Below are positions 24,527 through 31,882 of a stretch of DNA of 64,000 nt, piece by piece. The position numbers and the translations under genes are program-made. Location: assembly GCF_039521745.1 (NCBI RefSeq), contig NZ_BAAACT010000151.1, one strand, 5' to 3'. Source of the stretch: Faecalicatena contorta (GTDB lineage Bacteria > Bacillota > Clostridia > Lachnospirales > Lachnospiraceae). The number at the start of each line of letters is the position of its first letter. Position 1 is the stretch's first letter. Under the pieces are notes generated by a model that worked only from the letters and a program-made list of their open reading frames with translations, ran no database searches and was not told where the DNA came from.

Positions 24527-26029
24527 ATGATAGAGTTAAAGGATGTTTCTTTCACTTATGAGAGTGGAGAAACGGAGAATAGCCTAAAACACATTGATCT
24601 CACAATCCATGACGGAGAAACAATTTTATTTTGTGGGGAATCGGGATGCGGCAAAACAACCTTGACCCGCTTGATTAACGGTCTGATTCCGCATTATTAC
24701 ACGGGCAAATTGGATGGGAAAGTGTTGCTGGACGGTAAGGAATTAAAAGACTACCCTCTGTACCAAATCGGACAGAGGGTGGGTTCGGTGTTTCAGAATC
24801 CGCGAACACAGTTTTACAACGTAGATACAACCAGCGAGATTGTGTTCGGGTGCGAGAATATGGGATTGCCGGTTCCTGAAATGACAAGGCGCCTTGAAGA
24901 TACTACAAAGAGTTTGAAACTGGAAAAGCTGTTAAACCGAAGCCTGTTTGCATTGTCAGGTGGCGAAAAACAAAAAATTGCCTGTGCCTCGGCGGATGCG
25001 ATCCATCCAGATATTTTTGTGTTGGATGAGCCTTCCTCAAATTTGGACATTGCAACAATTGAAGATTTAATTCAAGTCATTCGCCATTGGCAATCCGAGC
25101 AAAAAACTATTTTGGTAGCGGAACATCGGCTCTATTATCTTGTTCCTTTAGCTGATCGCATTATCTACATGAAACATGGAGAGATCAGTAAGGAATTTAC
25201 AAGGCAGCAATTTCAATTACTGTCTCCCGAAACTTTACAGGGAATGGGGCTACGCGCCCTTGATCCATTCAACCTTCCACCGGAGGCCAAACCAAAAGCG
25301 AAACCGCCGACTTTACATATCAAGGAATTTCGGTTTTCTTATGATAAACACGGCCCTCTTATTGTGGACATTCCTGATTTGACGCTACCACAAGGAGAAA
25401 TCATTGGAATTATTGGGAATAACGGCGCGGGAAAATCCACATTTGCTCGTTGCCTGTGTGGATTGGACAAACGGGCTTTGGGTGAGTTAGAACTTAATGG
25501 ACATTCTTATCGTGCAAAGCAGCGGTGCCACATATCTTACATGGTTATGCAAGATGTAAACCACCAACTGTTTACCGAGGATGTGTTGGATGAATTGCTT
25601 CTTAGTATGGACGGTGAGGACGAAAAAGAAAATACAGAATGGGCAAACCAGATTTTATCCAGCCTTGATTTAGCAGCCAAAATCAAACTGCATCCCATGT
25701 CTTTATCTGGCGGGGAAAAGCAACGGGTAGCGATTGGAAGTGCTATCGCCTCAAACAAGGAAATCCTTGTTTTTGACGAACCGACCAGTGGCTTAGACTA
25801 TTTCCATATGGTAGAGGTGTCTGATAATTTGAACCGCTTAAAAGACATGGGAAAAAGCCTATTCCTGATTACCCATGATCCTGAATTGATTTATAAGTGT
25901 TGTACTTATCTTCTGTTTATTCAAGAGAATAAGGTGCTATGGCATCGGCCAATGGATGATGAAGCAATCAAACTCTTACGGGCATTTTTCTCACATGAAA
26001 AAGGAGCAAATATAATCAATGCGTCTTAG
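24527..26029 (+). CDS. ECF transporter ATPase with two ABC domains in one chain
   Basis: A 500-residue protein holding both EcfA-type ATPases in tandem. Domain 1: Walker A GESGCGKTTLTR near 38-49, signature LSGGEKQKIACASA, Walker B IFVLDEPSSNLD. Domain 2: Walker A GNNGAGKSTFAR, signature LSGGEKQRVAIGSA, Walker B ILVFDEPTSGLD. It powers uptake through EcfT and the S component. The 3 prime end overlaps the DtxR-like regulator gene by 11 bases, so the regulator is co-transcribed. Confidence 0.92.
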   Translation: MIELKDVSFTYESGETENSLKHIDLTIHDGETILFCGESGCGKTTLTRLINGLIPHYYTGKLDGKVLLDGKELKDYPLYQIGQRVGSVFQNPRTQFYNVDTTSEIVFGCENMGLPVPEMTRRLEDTTKSLKLEKLLNRSLFALSGGEKQKIACASADAIHPDIFVLDEPSSNLDIATIEDLIQVIRHWQSEQKTILVAEHRLYYLVPLADRIIYMKHGEISKEFTRQQFQLLSPETLQGMGLRALDPFNLPPEAKPKAKPPTLHIKEFRFSYDKHGPLIVDIPDLTLPQGEIIGIIGNNGAGKSTFARCLCGLDKRALGELELNGHSYRAKQRCHISYMVMQDVNHQLFTEDVLDELLLSMDGEDEKENTEWANQILSSLDLAAKIKLHPMSLSGGEKQRVAIGSAIASNKEILVFDEPTSGLDYFHMVEVSDNLNRLKDMGKSLFLITHDPELIYKCCTYLLFIQENKVLWHRPMDDEAIKLLRAFFSHEKGANIINAS

Positions 26030-26402
26030 CAAAACGCTTCATGCGTCCGGGGAGGACTACCTGGAAACCATCCTTGTTCTCCAAAAGAAACTCGGTATGG
26101 TGCGCTCCGTAGATGTGGCCCGGCACATGGAGGTGTCAAAGCCCAGCGTGTGCCATGCAGTGGCTACCTTGCGGGACGGCGGTTTTCTCACGATGGACGA
26201 GGATCACTTTCTCCAACTGACCGATGTGGGCCGCGAGGTGGCTGAAAAAATCTATGAACGCCACTGCTTCTTTACCGAGCAGCTTATCGCCGCAGGCGTT
26301 GACCCCAAGACTGTGGAGGCCGACGCCTGCCGGCTTGAACACATCATCAGCGATGAGAGCTTTTCGCGGCTGAAAGAGGCAGCCGCACAAGAGCAAGAAT
26401 AA
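26019..26402 (+). CDS. DtxR/MntR-like metal-responsive regulator, short form
   Basis: A 127-residue regulator with the winged helix of the DtxR family: EDYLETILVLQKKLGMVRSV, then VARHMEVSKPSVCHAVATLR as helix-turn-helix. The metal-binding and dimerisation region is present (ERHCFFTEQLIAAGVD, EADACRLEHIISDE), including Cys, His and Glu residues in the usual places, but the C-terminal SH3-like domain is absent, as in MntR-type proteins. Its location at the end of the ECF operon links the island to iron or manganese status. Confidence 0.88.
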   Translation: MRLSKTLHASGEDYLETILVLQKKLGMVRSVDVARHMEVSKPSVCHAVATLRDGGFLTMDEDHFLQLTDVGREVAEKIYERHCFFTEQLIAAGVDPKTVEADACRLEHIISDESFSRLKEAAAQEQE

Positions 26403-26600
26403 ACCGAATAAGCCAAGCGATCCTGCCCCGCCAGACGGGGAAAGAAAAAAACCGTTGCAGGGCAGGTAGCTTCGTGCGCCCAAAATGGATTTTCCGGGTA
26501 CTGCGGCGGTTTTGAGTAACATCAAGGCCGCCGTTCCTTATGCCCTCGACAAAGGAGTGACGACTACACGCTGACACGGCGGCTTTAGGAGGGAACCGCC

Positions 26601-26687
26601 ATGAAGCACATTGACCGCCGACAAATTCAGACGATATTTCACTACCGTCAAAAAAAGCCCAGTCAACGAACAGGCTCCGTCTGGTAG
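26601..26687 (+). CDS. Very short ORF with strong ribosome binding site
   Basis: A 28-codon open frame (starts MKHIDRRQIQTIFHYRQKKP) with AGGAGGG eight bases upstream. It is too short to classify; the basic character would suit a leader peptide or the start of a decayed gene. The region 26403-26600 before it has no other convincing gene and may be remnant sequence from the right border of the cargo island. Confidence 0.3.
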   Translation: MKHIDRRQIQTIFHYRQKKPSQRTGSVW

Positions 26688-26731
26688 CCGGTGCGAAAAT
26701 TGTCATTCTGTAAGTGAATATTGGAGTTTTT

Positions 26732-26768
26732 GCGCTCGAATAGCTTTCTGCTGTCCGGGCGCTTTTTT
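26732..26768 (+). terminator. Rho-independent terminator before the sigma-like gene
   Basis: Stem GCGCTCG (26732-26738) with CGGGCGC (26756-26762), one wobble pair, followed by six T residues. It should insulate the control region from transcription coming out of the cargo island. Confidence 0.65.
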
Positions 26769-26783
26769 ATATTTCCGAGTTTA

Positions 26784-26806
26784 CTTCGGGTCGTGTTGGC
26801 CCGAGT
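26784..26806. repeat. ICE palindrome copy 14
   Basis: A diverged copy: CTTCGGGTCG and TGGCCCGAGT around tgt, with mismatches at three positions. It follows the terminator and precedes the hairpin of the sigma-like gene. Confidence 0.85.
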
Positions 26807-26832
26807 TCATACCCCGGTGTCGCTCACCACCG

Positions 26833-26876
26833 CCTCCGTTTCGGCTACCCGTCAACCCGAACACCCGAAACGGAGG
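26833..26876 (+). promoter_or_regulatory. Hairpin hiding the Shine-Dalgarno of the sigma-like gene
   Basis: Perfect 12-bp inverted repeat CCTCCGTTTCGG (26833-26844) and CCGAAACGGAGG (26865-26876) with a 20-nt loop. The right arm ends with GGAGG, the ribosome binding site for the ATG at 26882. When folded, the site is fully paired, so translation should need unfolding of the hairpin. Confidence 0.8.
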
Positions 26877-26881
26877 TATTT

Positions 26882-27304
26882 ATGAAAGTTATCAATCTGC
26901 GGGATATTTACCCTCATTATACACAGGATTGTTTTGTTGAAGTAACTGACGAAGTGGCCGATCTGTTTTCCGAGTTCGACCACAAAGAAGCGGCTTACCG
27001 TCTGCGTACATACCGGCACAAGGCATACTACTCCCTTGACCGGAACGACGGTATTGAGCATGAGGCTCTTTTCGTTGCACTTTCTCCGCATGAGCTGTAT
27101 GAGCGCAAAGTGACTATGCAGGAACTTCATGCCGCCATTTCCCGGTTGCCGAACAAACAGGCGAAACGTATTTACGCCCATTTCATTCTCGGCATGACCA
27201 AAAAAGATATTGCCCGGGCAGAAGGTGTCCATGAGAAAGTCGTGCGGGTCGCCATTGAGCGCGGTCTGCGGAGCCTGGAAAAAATTTTGAAAAAAGTTCT
27301 GTAA
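26882..27304 (+). CDS. Sigma-70-like factor (region 4 type) of the ICE
   Basis: A 140-residue protein whose C-terminal half is a sigma region 4 helix-turn-helix: SRLPNKQAKRIYAHFILGMT, then KKDIARAEGVHEKVVRVAIE. The N-terminal half resembles the short sigma-like regulators found in conjugative transposons (for example the Orf7 type of Tn916 relatives). It probably directs or adjusts transcription of excision or transfer genes. Its ribosome binding site is sequestered in a 12-bp hairpin, so its level is likely controlled after transcription starts. Confidence 0.85.
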   Translation: MKVINLRDIYPHYTQDCFVEVTDEVADLFSEFDHKEAAYRLRTYRHKAYYSLDRNDGIEHEALFVALSPHELYERKVTMQELHAAISRLPNKQAKRIYAHFILGMTKKDIARAEGVHEKVVRVAIERGLRSLEKILKKVL

Positions 27305-27356
27305 GGCGTACCGATTTAGACCAAAAAATGAAATGGTATATGAGAGGCAGTCAAAG

Positions 27357-27379
27357 CCTCGGGCCACATTGGCCCGAAG
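27357..27379. repeat. ICE palindrome copy 15
   Basis: Arms CCTCGGGCCA and TGGCCCGAAG, centre cat, one outer mismatch; 53 bases after the stop of the sigma-like gene. Confidence 0.94.
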
Positions 27380-27797
27380 TTCGGACAAGCCTTACGCAGC
27401 TTGAAAACTGAATAAAAAGATACCCGGATACGAAGGGTGCTTGTGTCCAGTGACAGGCCCGCCATGATCTCTATTGTCAGAGGATAGAGGGAGCGATAAG
27501 GCCCATGCCGCAGGCGGGCCTTGGCAGGTCAGCCGGATAAAACACAAAATCCCGGATACTTGCGATTAGTCACAATCCGAGCGTGCAGCGGTGTTGCGAA
27601 CCGTGAGCCGTCGCAGGTAATGAGATCGCCTTGCCATCAGAATGGGGAGAGCTGAAATGCTATGGGGAGGAACGCCAGCCGCCCGTCCGGTCTATCTGAA
27701 AAGCACTTTTGACCCGTGGGGACCCCGCCGCTATTCTGTCTAATGATAGAGCGACCTTTCCGGCGGGGCCCCATACTTTTATGAACAGGAGAACCTT
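27380..27797 (+). other. Non-coding, structured leader-like region
   Basis: No convincing gene in about 420 bases. It holds an 8-bp stem GGCCCGCC (27456-27463) with GGCGGGCC (27513-27520), three CCGGATA-type repeats at about 27424, 27531 and 27552, and a GC-rich hairpin (ACCCCGCCG near 27722-27730 with CGGCGGGG at 27761-27768, extended by GGGG/CCCC) just before the next gene. A short ORF with GGTPAARPVYLKSTFDPWGP can be read across 27642-27743. This may be a leader RNA with attenuator or a set of protein-binding sites. Confidence 0.4.
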
Positions 27798-28001
27798 ATG
27801 AAGAAAACTTATCCGTCCATTCCGGGATTGGAACCGGACGCGTGGAGCAACGACGCCTGCCGTGGTTATGTGATTATGGCAATGCATGACTGTGGCTTCT
27901 CCCATGAGGATATTCGCCGTGTGGTACGGCAGCTTCACGAAGCCTTTGACTTCCATACCATCAACGAGGCCGAGCAAAAATATTATCATGGGGACTATTG
28001 A
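27798..28001 (+). CDS. Small conserved ICE protein
   Basis: A 67-residue acidic protein (MKKTYPSIPGLEPDAWSNDA, then GFSHEDIRRVVRQLHEAFDF). An AGGAGAACC lies before the ATG. It has the composition of small regulatory or recombination-directionality-type proteins found next to ICE recombinases, but no motif proves it. Palindrome copy 16 starts on the base after its stop codon. Confidence 0.65.
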   Translation: MKKTYPSIPGLEPDAWSNDACRGYVIMAMHDCGFSHEDIRRVVRQLHEAFDFHTINEAEQKYYHGDY

Positions 28002-28024
28002 CCTCGGGCCATGTTGGCCCGAAG
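28002..28024. repeat. ICE palindrome copy 16
   Basis: Arms CCTCGGGCCA and TGGCCCGAAG, centre tgt, one outer mismatch. It abuts the stop of the small protein gene and is the last copy in the window. Confidence 0.94.
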
Positions 28025-28138
28025 CTGGGGAAAGCTCAAAGAGCGGCACCTTCCGGGGTGCCGTTTTTTGATGTTTCCCCATTCGGACAAGAGGGAGACT
28101 GGTCGGCATTAACCTATACTGGAAAAGGGAGGTTTTCA

Positions 28139-28315
28139 ATGGTTCAAGCTGTTACATACCAAAGCGATAAGCAATCTGTTTATTTTCAAGGCAAACTCAT
28201 TGTGCTGGAAAACCTGACGCCGATACTCTCCCCGGAGGAAAAGAAGAAGCGAAAAAGAGAAATCGAAAATAACCTGTACGATATATTCAGCAAGTACGGG
28301 GACAGGTTTCGCTAA
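28139..28315 (+). CDS. Small protein upstream of the recombinase
   Basis: A 58-residue protein (MVQAVTYQSDKQSVYFQGKL, then EEKKKRKREIENNLYDIFSK). GGGAGG precedes the ATG at 28139. Similar short proteins sit just before serine recombinases in this ICE family; a helper in integration or excision is possible but not shown. Confidence 0.65.
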   Translation: MVQAVTYQSDKQSVYFQGKLIVLENLTPILSPEEKKKRKREIENNLYDIFSKYGDRFR

Positions 28316-28320
28316 TCAAT

Positions 28321-28356
28321 CGCAACATTGTCGTCCGGGGCTGCTAATGGTATAAT
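28321..28356 (+). promoter_or_regulatory. Promoter P2 with CGCAACATT element, for the recombinase
   Basis: CGCAACATT at 28321-28329 overlaps a -35-like TTGTCG (28328-28333); a 17-base spacer with GTCCGGGG leads to a perfect -10 TATAAT (28351-28356). Spacing from CGCAACATT to the -10 (30 bases) equals that in P1 at 16448, and both spacers carry GTCC plus a GC run. Confidence 0.75.
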
Positions 28357-28403
28357 ATAGTTGTAAGGTTGGTAGCTCCATTCCATACGGAAAGGAGCCC
28401 AAT

Positions 28404-29912
28404 ATGGACATTATCAGAGAAGATTGTATTTACGCAAGGCAGTCAGTAGACCGAAAGGACAGTATCAGCATTGAAAGCCAGATTGACTTTTGCAAGTACG
28501 AACTGAAAGGCGGGAGCTGTAAGGTATTCAAGGATAAAGGCTATTCCGGGAAAAACACGGACAGGCCGGAATTTCAAAAACTGCTGGGAGAAATCCGAAA
28601 AGGCAGGGTACGGCGGGTAATCGTCTATAAGCTGGACCGGATCAGCCGCTCCATTCTGGATTTTGCGAACATGATGGAGCTGTTTCAAGAGTACGATGTG
28701 GAGTTTGTTTCCTCCACTGAGAAATTCGACACCTCGACCCCGATGGGACGGGCCATGCTGAATATATGTATCGTATTCGCACAGCTTGAACGTGAGACAA
28801 TCCAGAAGCGCGTGACGGATGCCTACTATTCCCGGTGCCTGAAAGGCTTTCACATGAGCGGGCAGGCCCCATATGGTTATCAGTTGGAGCCGACAGTGGT
28901 TGAAGGTATCCGCACAAAAAAGATGGTTGCCGACCCCGTAGCCGCCGACCATGTACGACTGATGTTTGAGATGTACGCCGAGCCGGAAACCTCTTTCGGA
29001 GACATTACCCGCTACTTTGAGGAACAGGGTATCAAGATTTACGAAAAGTCAATGGTTCGGAGTTTCCTTTCCCAGCTTTTACGGAACCCTGTTTACGCAC
29101 AGGCCGACTTGGAACTATATGAGTTTTTCAAGAGCCAGGGCGCGGCGATTGTCAATGACGCTTCCGATTTTGCCGGAACCAACGGCTGTTATCTCTATCA
29201 GGGCCGTGATGTAAAGGAGGATAAGGACAGGTGCCTGAAGGACCAGATACTTGTGATTGCCCCACACGAAGCACTCATACCGTCTGATGTTTGGCTGAAA
29301 TGCCGGAAGAAGCTAATGATGAATAAGACCTTTCAGCAAGGCCGCAAACCCAAAAATACATGGCTTGCCGGAAAAGTCAAATGCGGGCGTTGCGGATATG
29401 CTTTGAAAGCAACCCATGTTCCGAACAGTCCGGGATATTTCCGCTGTACAAAACGGGCAGAAAATAAGGGCTGTCCGGGATGTGGGAAAATCCGAAAGAC
29501 TGAATTTGAAGAATTTATCTTCAATGCCATGCGGAAAAGATTTAAGAATTTTCAAGTCCGGCATGACAGGGAAGAAAAAGTAAATCCGAAACTGACCGCC
29601 CATCAGATCGAGCTTGCACAGGTCGAGGCTGAAATTGAAAAACTGCTTGATACACTGACCGGAGCCAATGCGACACTGCTTGCCTACGCCAACAAAAAAA
29701 TTGAAGAACTGGACACTCGCCGCCAGACTATTTCAAAGGCGATTGCAGAATTGTCCGTTGAAACAATGTCGCCCCAAAAGGAACAGGAGCTTTCTTATTT
29801 CCTTGACCACTGGGACAGCATTGACTTTGAGGACAAGAGAAAATCCGCTGACGACCTGATTATTTCAATCAGCGCAACCAGCGACCACGTTCAAGTAGAG
29901 TGGAAAATCTGA
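28404..29912 (+). CDS. Large serine recombinase (ICE integrase)
   Basis: A 502-residue site-specific recombinase. The resolvase domain occupies about 1-150 with catalytic Ser14 in YARQSVDRKD and the YKLDRISRSILDF helix; the recombinase domain follows (PYGYQLE onward); a zinc ribbon CGRCGYALKATHV...YFRCTKRAENKGCPGC lies near 325-360, and a coiled coil (QVEAEIEKLL type) comes after it. Such proteins integrate and excise ICEs by attP x attB recombination. The gene is the last of the element; chromosomal genes begin beyond it. AAAGGAG precedes the ATG. Confidence 0.93.
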   Translation: MDIIREDCIYARQSVDRKDSISIESQIDFCKYELKGGSCKVFKDKGYSGKNTDRPEFQKLLGEIRKGRVRRVIVYKLDRISRSILDFANMMELFQEYDVEFVSSTEKFDTSTPMGRAMLNICIVFAQLERETIQKRVTDAYYSRCLKGFHMSGQAPYGYQLEPTVVEGIRTKKMVADPVAADHVRLMFEMYAEPETSFGDITRYFEEQGIKIYEKSMVRSFLSQLLRNPVYAQADLELYEFFKSQGAAIVNDASDFAGTNGCYLYQGRDVKEDKDRCLKDQILVIAPHEALIPSDVWLKCRKKLMMNKTFQQGRKPKNTWLAGKVKCGRCGYALKATHVPNSPGYFRCTKRAENKGCPGCGKIRKTEFEEFIFNAMRKRFKNFQVRHDREEKVNPKLTAHQIELAQVEAEIEKLLDTLTGANATLLAYANKKIEELDTRRQTISKAIAELSVETMSPQKEQELSYFLDHWDSIDFEDKRKSADDLIISISATSDHVQVEWKI

Positions 29913-29936
29913 ACACTCTTGATTTTGCCACTCTAC
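29895..29936 (+). terminator. Hairpin over the recombinase stop codon
   Basis: GTAGAGTGGAAAATC (29895-29909) pairs with GATTTTGCCACTCTAC (29921-29936) with one bulged base. The TGA lies in the loop. It lacks a good T run, so it may be a weak terminator, or an inverted repeat belonging to the ICE end. Confidence 0.5.
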
Positions 29937-30565
29937 TTACTTTCAAATCTAACATTTCTTTTTAATCTTGTTTGTACCCCTTGTACACCGATGCTTGCAT
30001 TTCTTAAAGCAAAACTATTTTTGTAATACCATCTCTTTTGTTTTTTTAAAAATAGAGTTTCACTCAATTTTACTATTTATACTTTTGTTATCATAAACTT
30101 TATTTCGTAGGTGTAGCATAAATGATAAATAGTAAATTCATGAAACTTCCAATATCATCCTTTTGTCATAATTACATACCATATCATAGAACTTTTTCTT
30201 TCACCAACGATAATATATGAGCTTATTGAAACTAAAACTATTCTCATGCACAAAGCTGTACTCTGTTTTCCGTGAATACTGATCACAGATTAATAGATAG
30301 ATTTCCAGCATACTAAAAGCAGTCCTGTAAAATCAGATAATAATCTTACCTAAATGTAAATCATAAACACAAAATCCACCAGACTCAAAATTCTGGTGGA
30401 TTTTGTGGATTCTATGTTGCTGATACCTTATTTTGATATGGCATTCCCTCTATTTTTCACTTTTTAATTTTAAGGTATACAGTAGGTACAACTGCATAGC
30501 CTAAATTATATACCTATATACCCAAACTCAGACACTACAAAGTAACATATTTCTATTCCAATATA
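29937..30565. other. AT-rich non-coding junction region
   Basis: No gene of credible length in about 630 bases. The ICE right end and the chromosome meet somewhere here; no duplicated attachment core can be identified because the left end is outside the window. The one clear signal is the terminator at 30368-30407. Confidence 0.6.
30368..30407. terminator. Strong bidirectional terminator of the chromosomal operon
   Basis: Perfect 16-bp stem CACAAAATCCACCAGA (30368-30383) with TCTGGTGGATTTTGTG (30392-30407), loop of eight bases. It lies downstream of the UROD-like gene, which ends the minus-strand gene series. Confidence 0.85.
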
Positions 30566-31834
30566 TCAATAGTACTCATTTATCAGCCCACGTACCATTT
30601 TTGACCATTCTTTTACTTTTTCTACCGGATGCCTCCCCAGAGTCCCTCCTATATTCAGAACAATCTCCGTGTTGCACCCGTGTTTTTTAGATGCTGTCAG
30701 GACACTCCTGATCTCTTTTTCAGCATTTTCTTTATCCCACCTGTCATTTACAAAATGAACTCCCGCCGCGCGGTAACTGTATACATAATCCCCTTTGATT
30801 GCATCAGCAGCATGTTCTACATCACACCATTCACTAACGGAAATCTTTCTCGCATTATTCAGACCACGTATCAGGTCAATTTTATGGTCCAATACCTCAC
30901 AACATCCTACATTAATATATTTGAACAGGCTCATAACTTCTTTATCATATGCATAACTAAATTCATCGTGCATAGCATTTGATACACAGTTAAACACCTC
31001 CGCACACGTGAATCCCCATGAGTCCCTTAATTTGACTTTATGCGTGAAAGGGTCTTCCACATCCCGGAAATCCGGAATACCCGTAGCATACCGAAGTCCT
31101 GCCGATCCCAGTGGCTCAGAATTATCCAGTGTCCCCCAGATTCCTGCGTCTTCCAGCATCCGAAAACGTGCCTTAAAATTATCCGTTATTTTCCTAAGAG
31201 CGGCGTGCATCCATTCCGGTTCATCATACATGTCCATGTAGGTATTCTCCATCCCCCTGAACCAGGAAAACTCATCAGCTATTTTAGCCGCCATTGTATG
31301 TGGCTTTTTTAACACTGTCAGTATTGGATGAAAAATATCATATGCCTGTTCATAGTTAAGACGTGTTGTCTCTTTATCGTAAGTCAGTTTTGGCATACGC
31401 AGTTTCTCTATGTCTGAATCTTCCACAATGACAGGAACCATTGCATAGGCGCCACTTTCATCGGTATCATTATCTGTACGTTCAATTTTACGCTCAAGCC
31501 CTTCATAATCTTCAAGTCCAAAAACCTGCTGTGAATAAATGACCGGCTCCAGCACGTTATCATCCTCTAACTCTTTTGAATAAAACATTTTTGTTTTTAA
31601 GTATGACTCAAATTGCCTTGCTGTTTGATCCTGACATTTATAAGAATTCTGCGGCAAGATCTCATTTAATGCCAGCGGCCAGTAATGGTTAATGAAAACG
31701 GGTTTTGCTGCACCTGACAGATCATTGATTGCATACCAGTTTTTTCTTTTCTTTTCATTTATGTCTGCGTGAGCTAATTCTGAATATCGCTTTGCTAACT
31801 CCCGGAGATATTCTCTTTCTTTGCTTGTTATCAT
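30566..31834 (-). CDS. Uroporphyrinogen decarboxylase-like (UROD superfamily) protein
   Basis: A 422-residue protein of a UROD-superfamily branch that is frequent in gut Lachnospiraceae. Conserved points are INVGCCEVLD and ARKISVSEWCDVEH, where the Cys residues probably bind a metal, and a C-terminal segment GCNTEIVLNIGGTLGRHP. True uroporphyrinogen decarboxylases lack these; methyltransferases such as MtaA/CmuA share the fold and use zinc-bound Cys. Function is unknown. It is the last gene of the anhydrogalactose cluster, which opens the thought of methyl-group transfer from methylated algal sugars; no corrinoid protein is encoded nearby. Confidence 0.7.
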   Translation of the reverse strand: MITSKEREYLRELAKRYSELAHADINEKKRKNWYAINDLSGAAKPVFINHYWPLALNEILPQNSYKCQDQTARQFESYLKTKMFYSKELEDDNVLEPVIYSQQVFGLEDYEGLERKIERTDNDTDESGAYAMVPVIVEDSDIEKLRMPKLTYDKETTRLNYEQAYDIFHPILTVLKKPHTMAAKIADEFSWFRGMENTYMDMYDEPEWMHAALRKITDNFKARFRMLEDAGIWGTLDNSEPLGSAGLRYATGIPDFRDVEDPFTHKVKLRDSWGFTCAEVFNCVSNAMHDEFSYAYDKEVMSLFKYINVGCCEVLDHKIDLIRGLNNARKISVSEWCDVEHAADAIKGDYVYSYRAAGVHFVNDRWDKENAEKEIRSVLTASKKHGCNTEIVLNIGGTLGRHPVEKVKEWSKMVRGLINEYY

Positions 31835-31882
31835 ATTTTTAGACTCCTTTAATCAAAAACCCAAATTTCGGTTTAAAATACT

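Noticed and set aside
26403..26600. A full gene between the DtxR-like gene and the terminator
   Set aside because: No frame longer than about 40 codons with a credible start except the 28-codon ORF listed.
2253..28024. Palindromes considered as a CRISPR array
   Set aside because: Spacing is hundreds to thousands of bases, there are no uniform spacers, and no cas genes are present.
29895..29936. Inverted repeat at the recombinase end as the ICE attachment site
   Set aside because: Serine recombinase att sites cannot be fixed without the left end or an empty site; the repeat is equally explained as a terminator.
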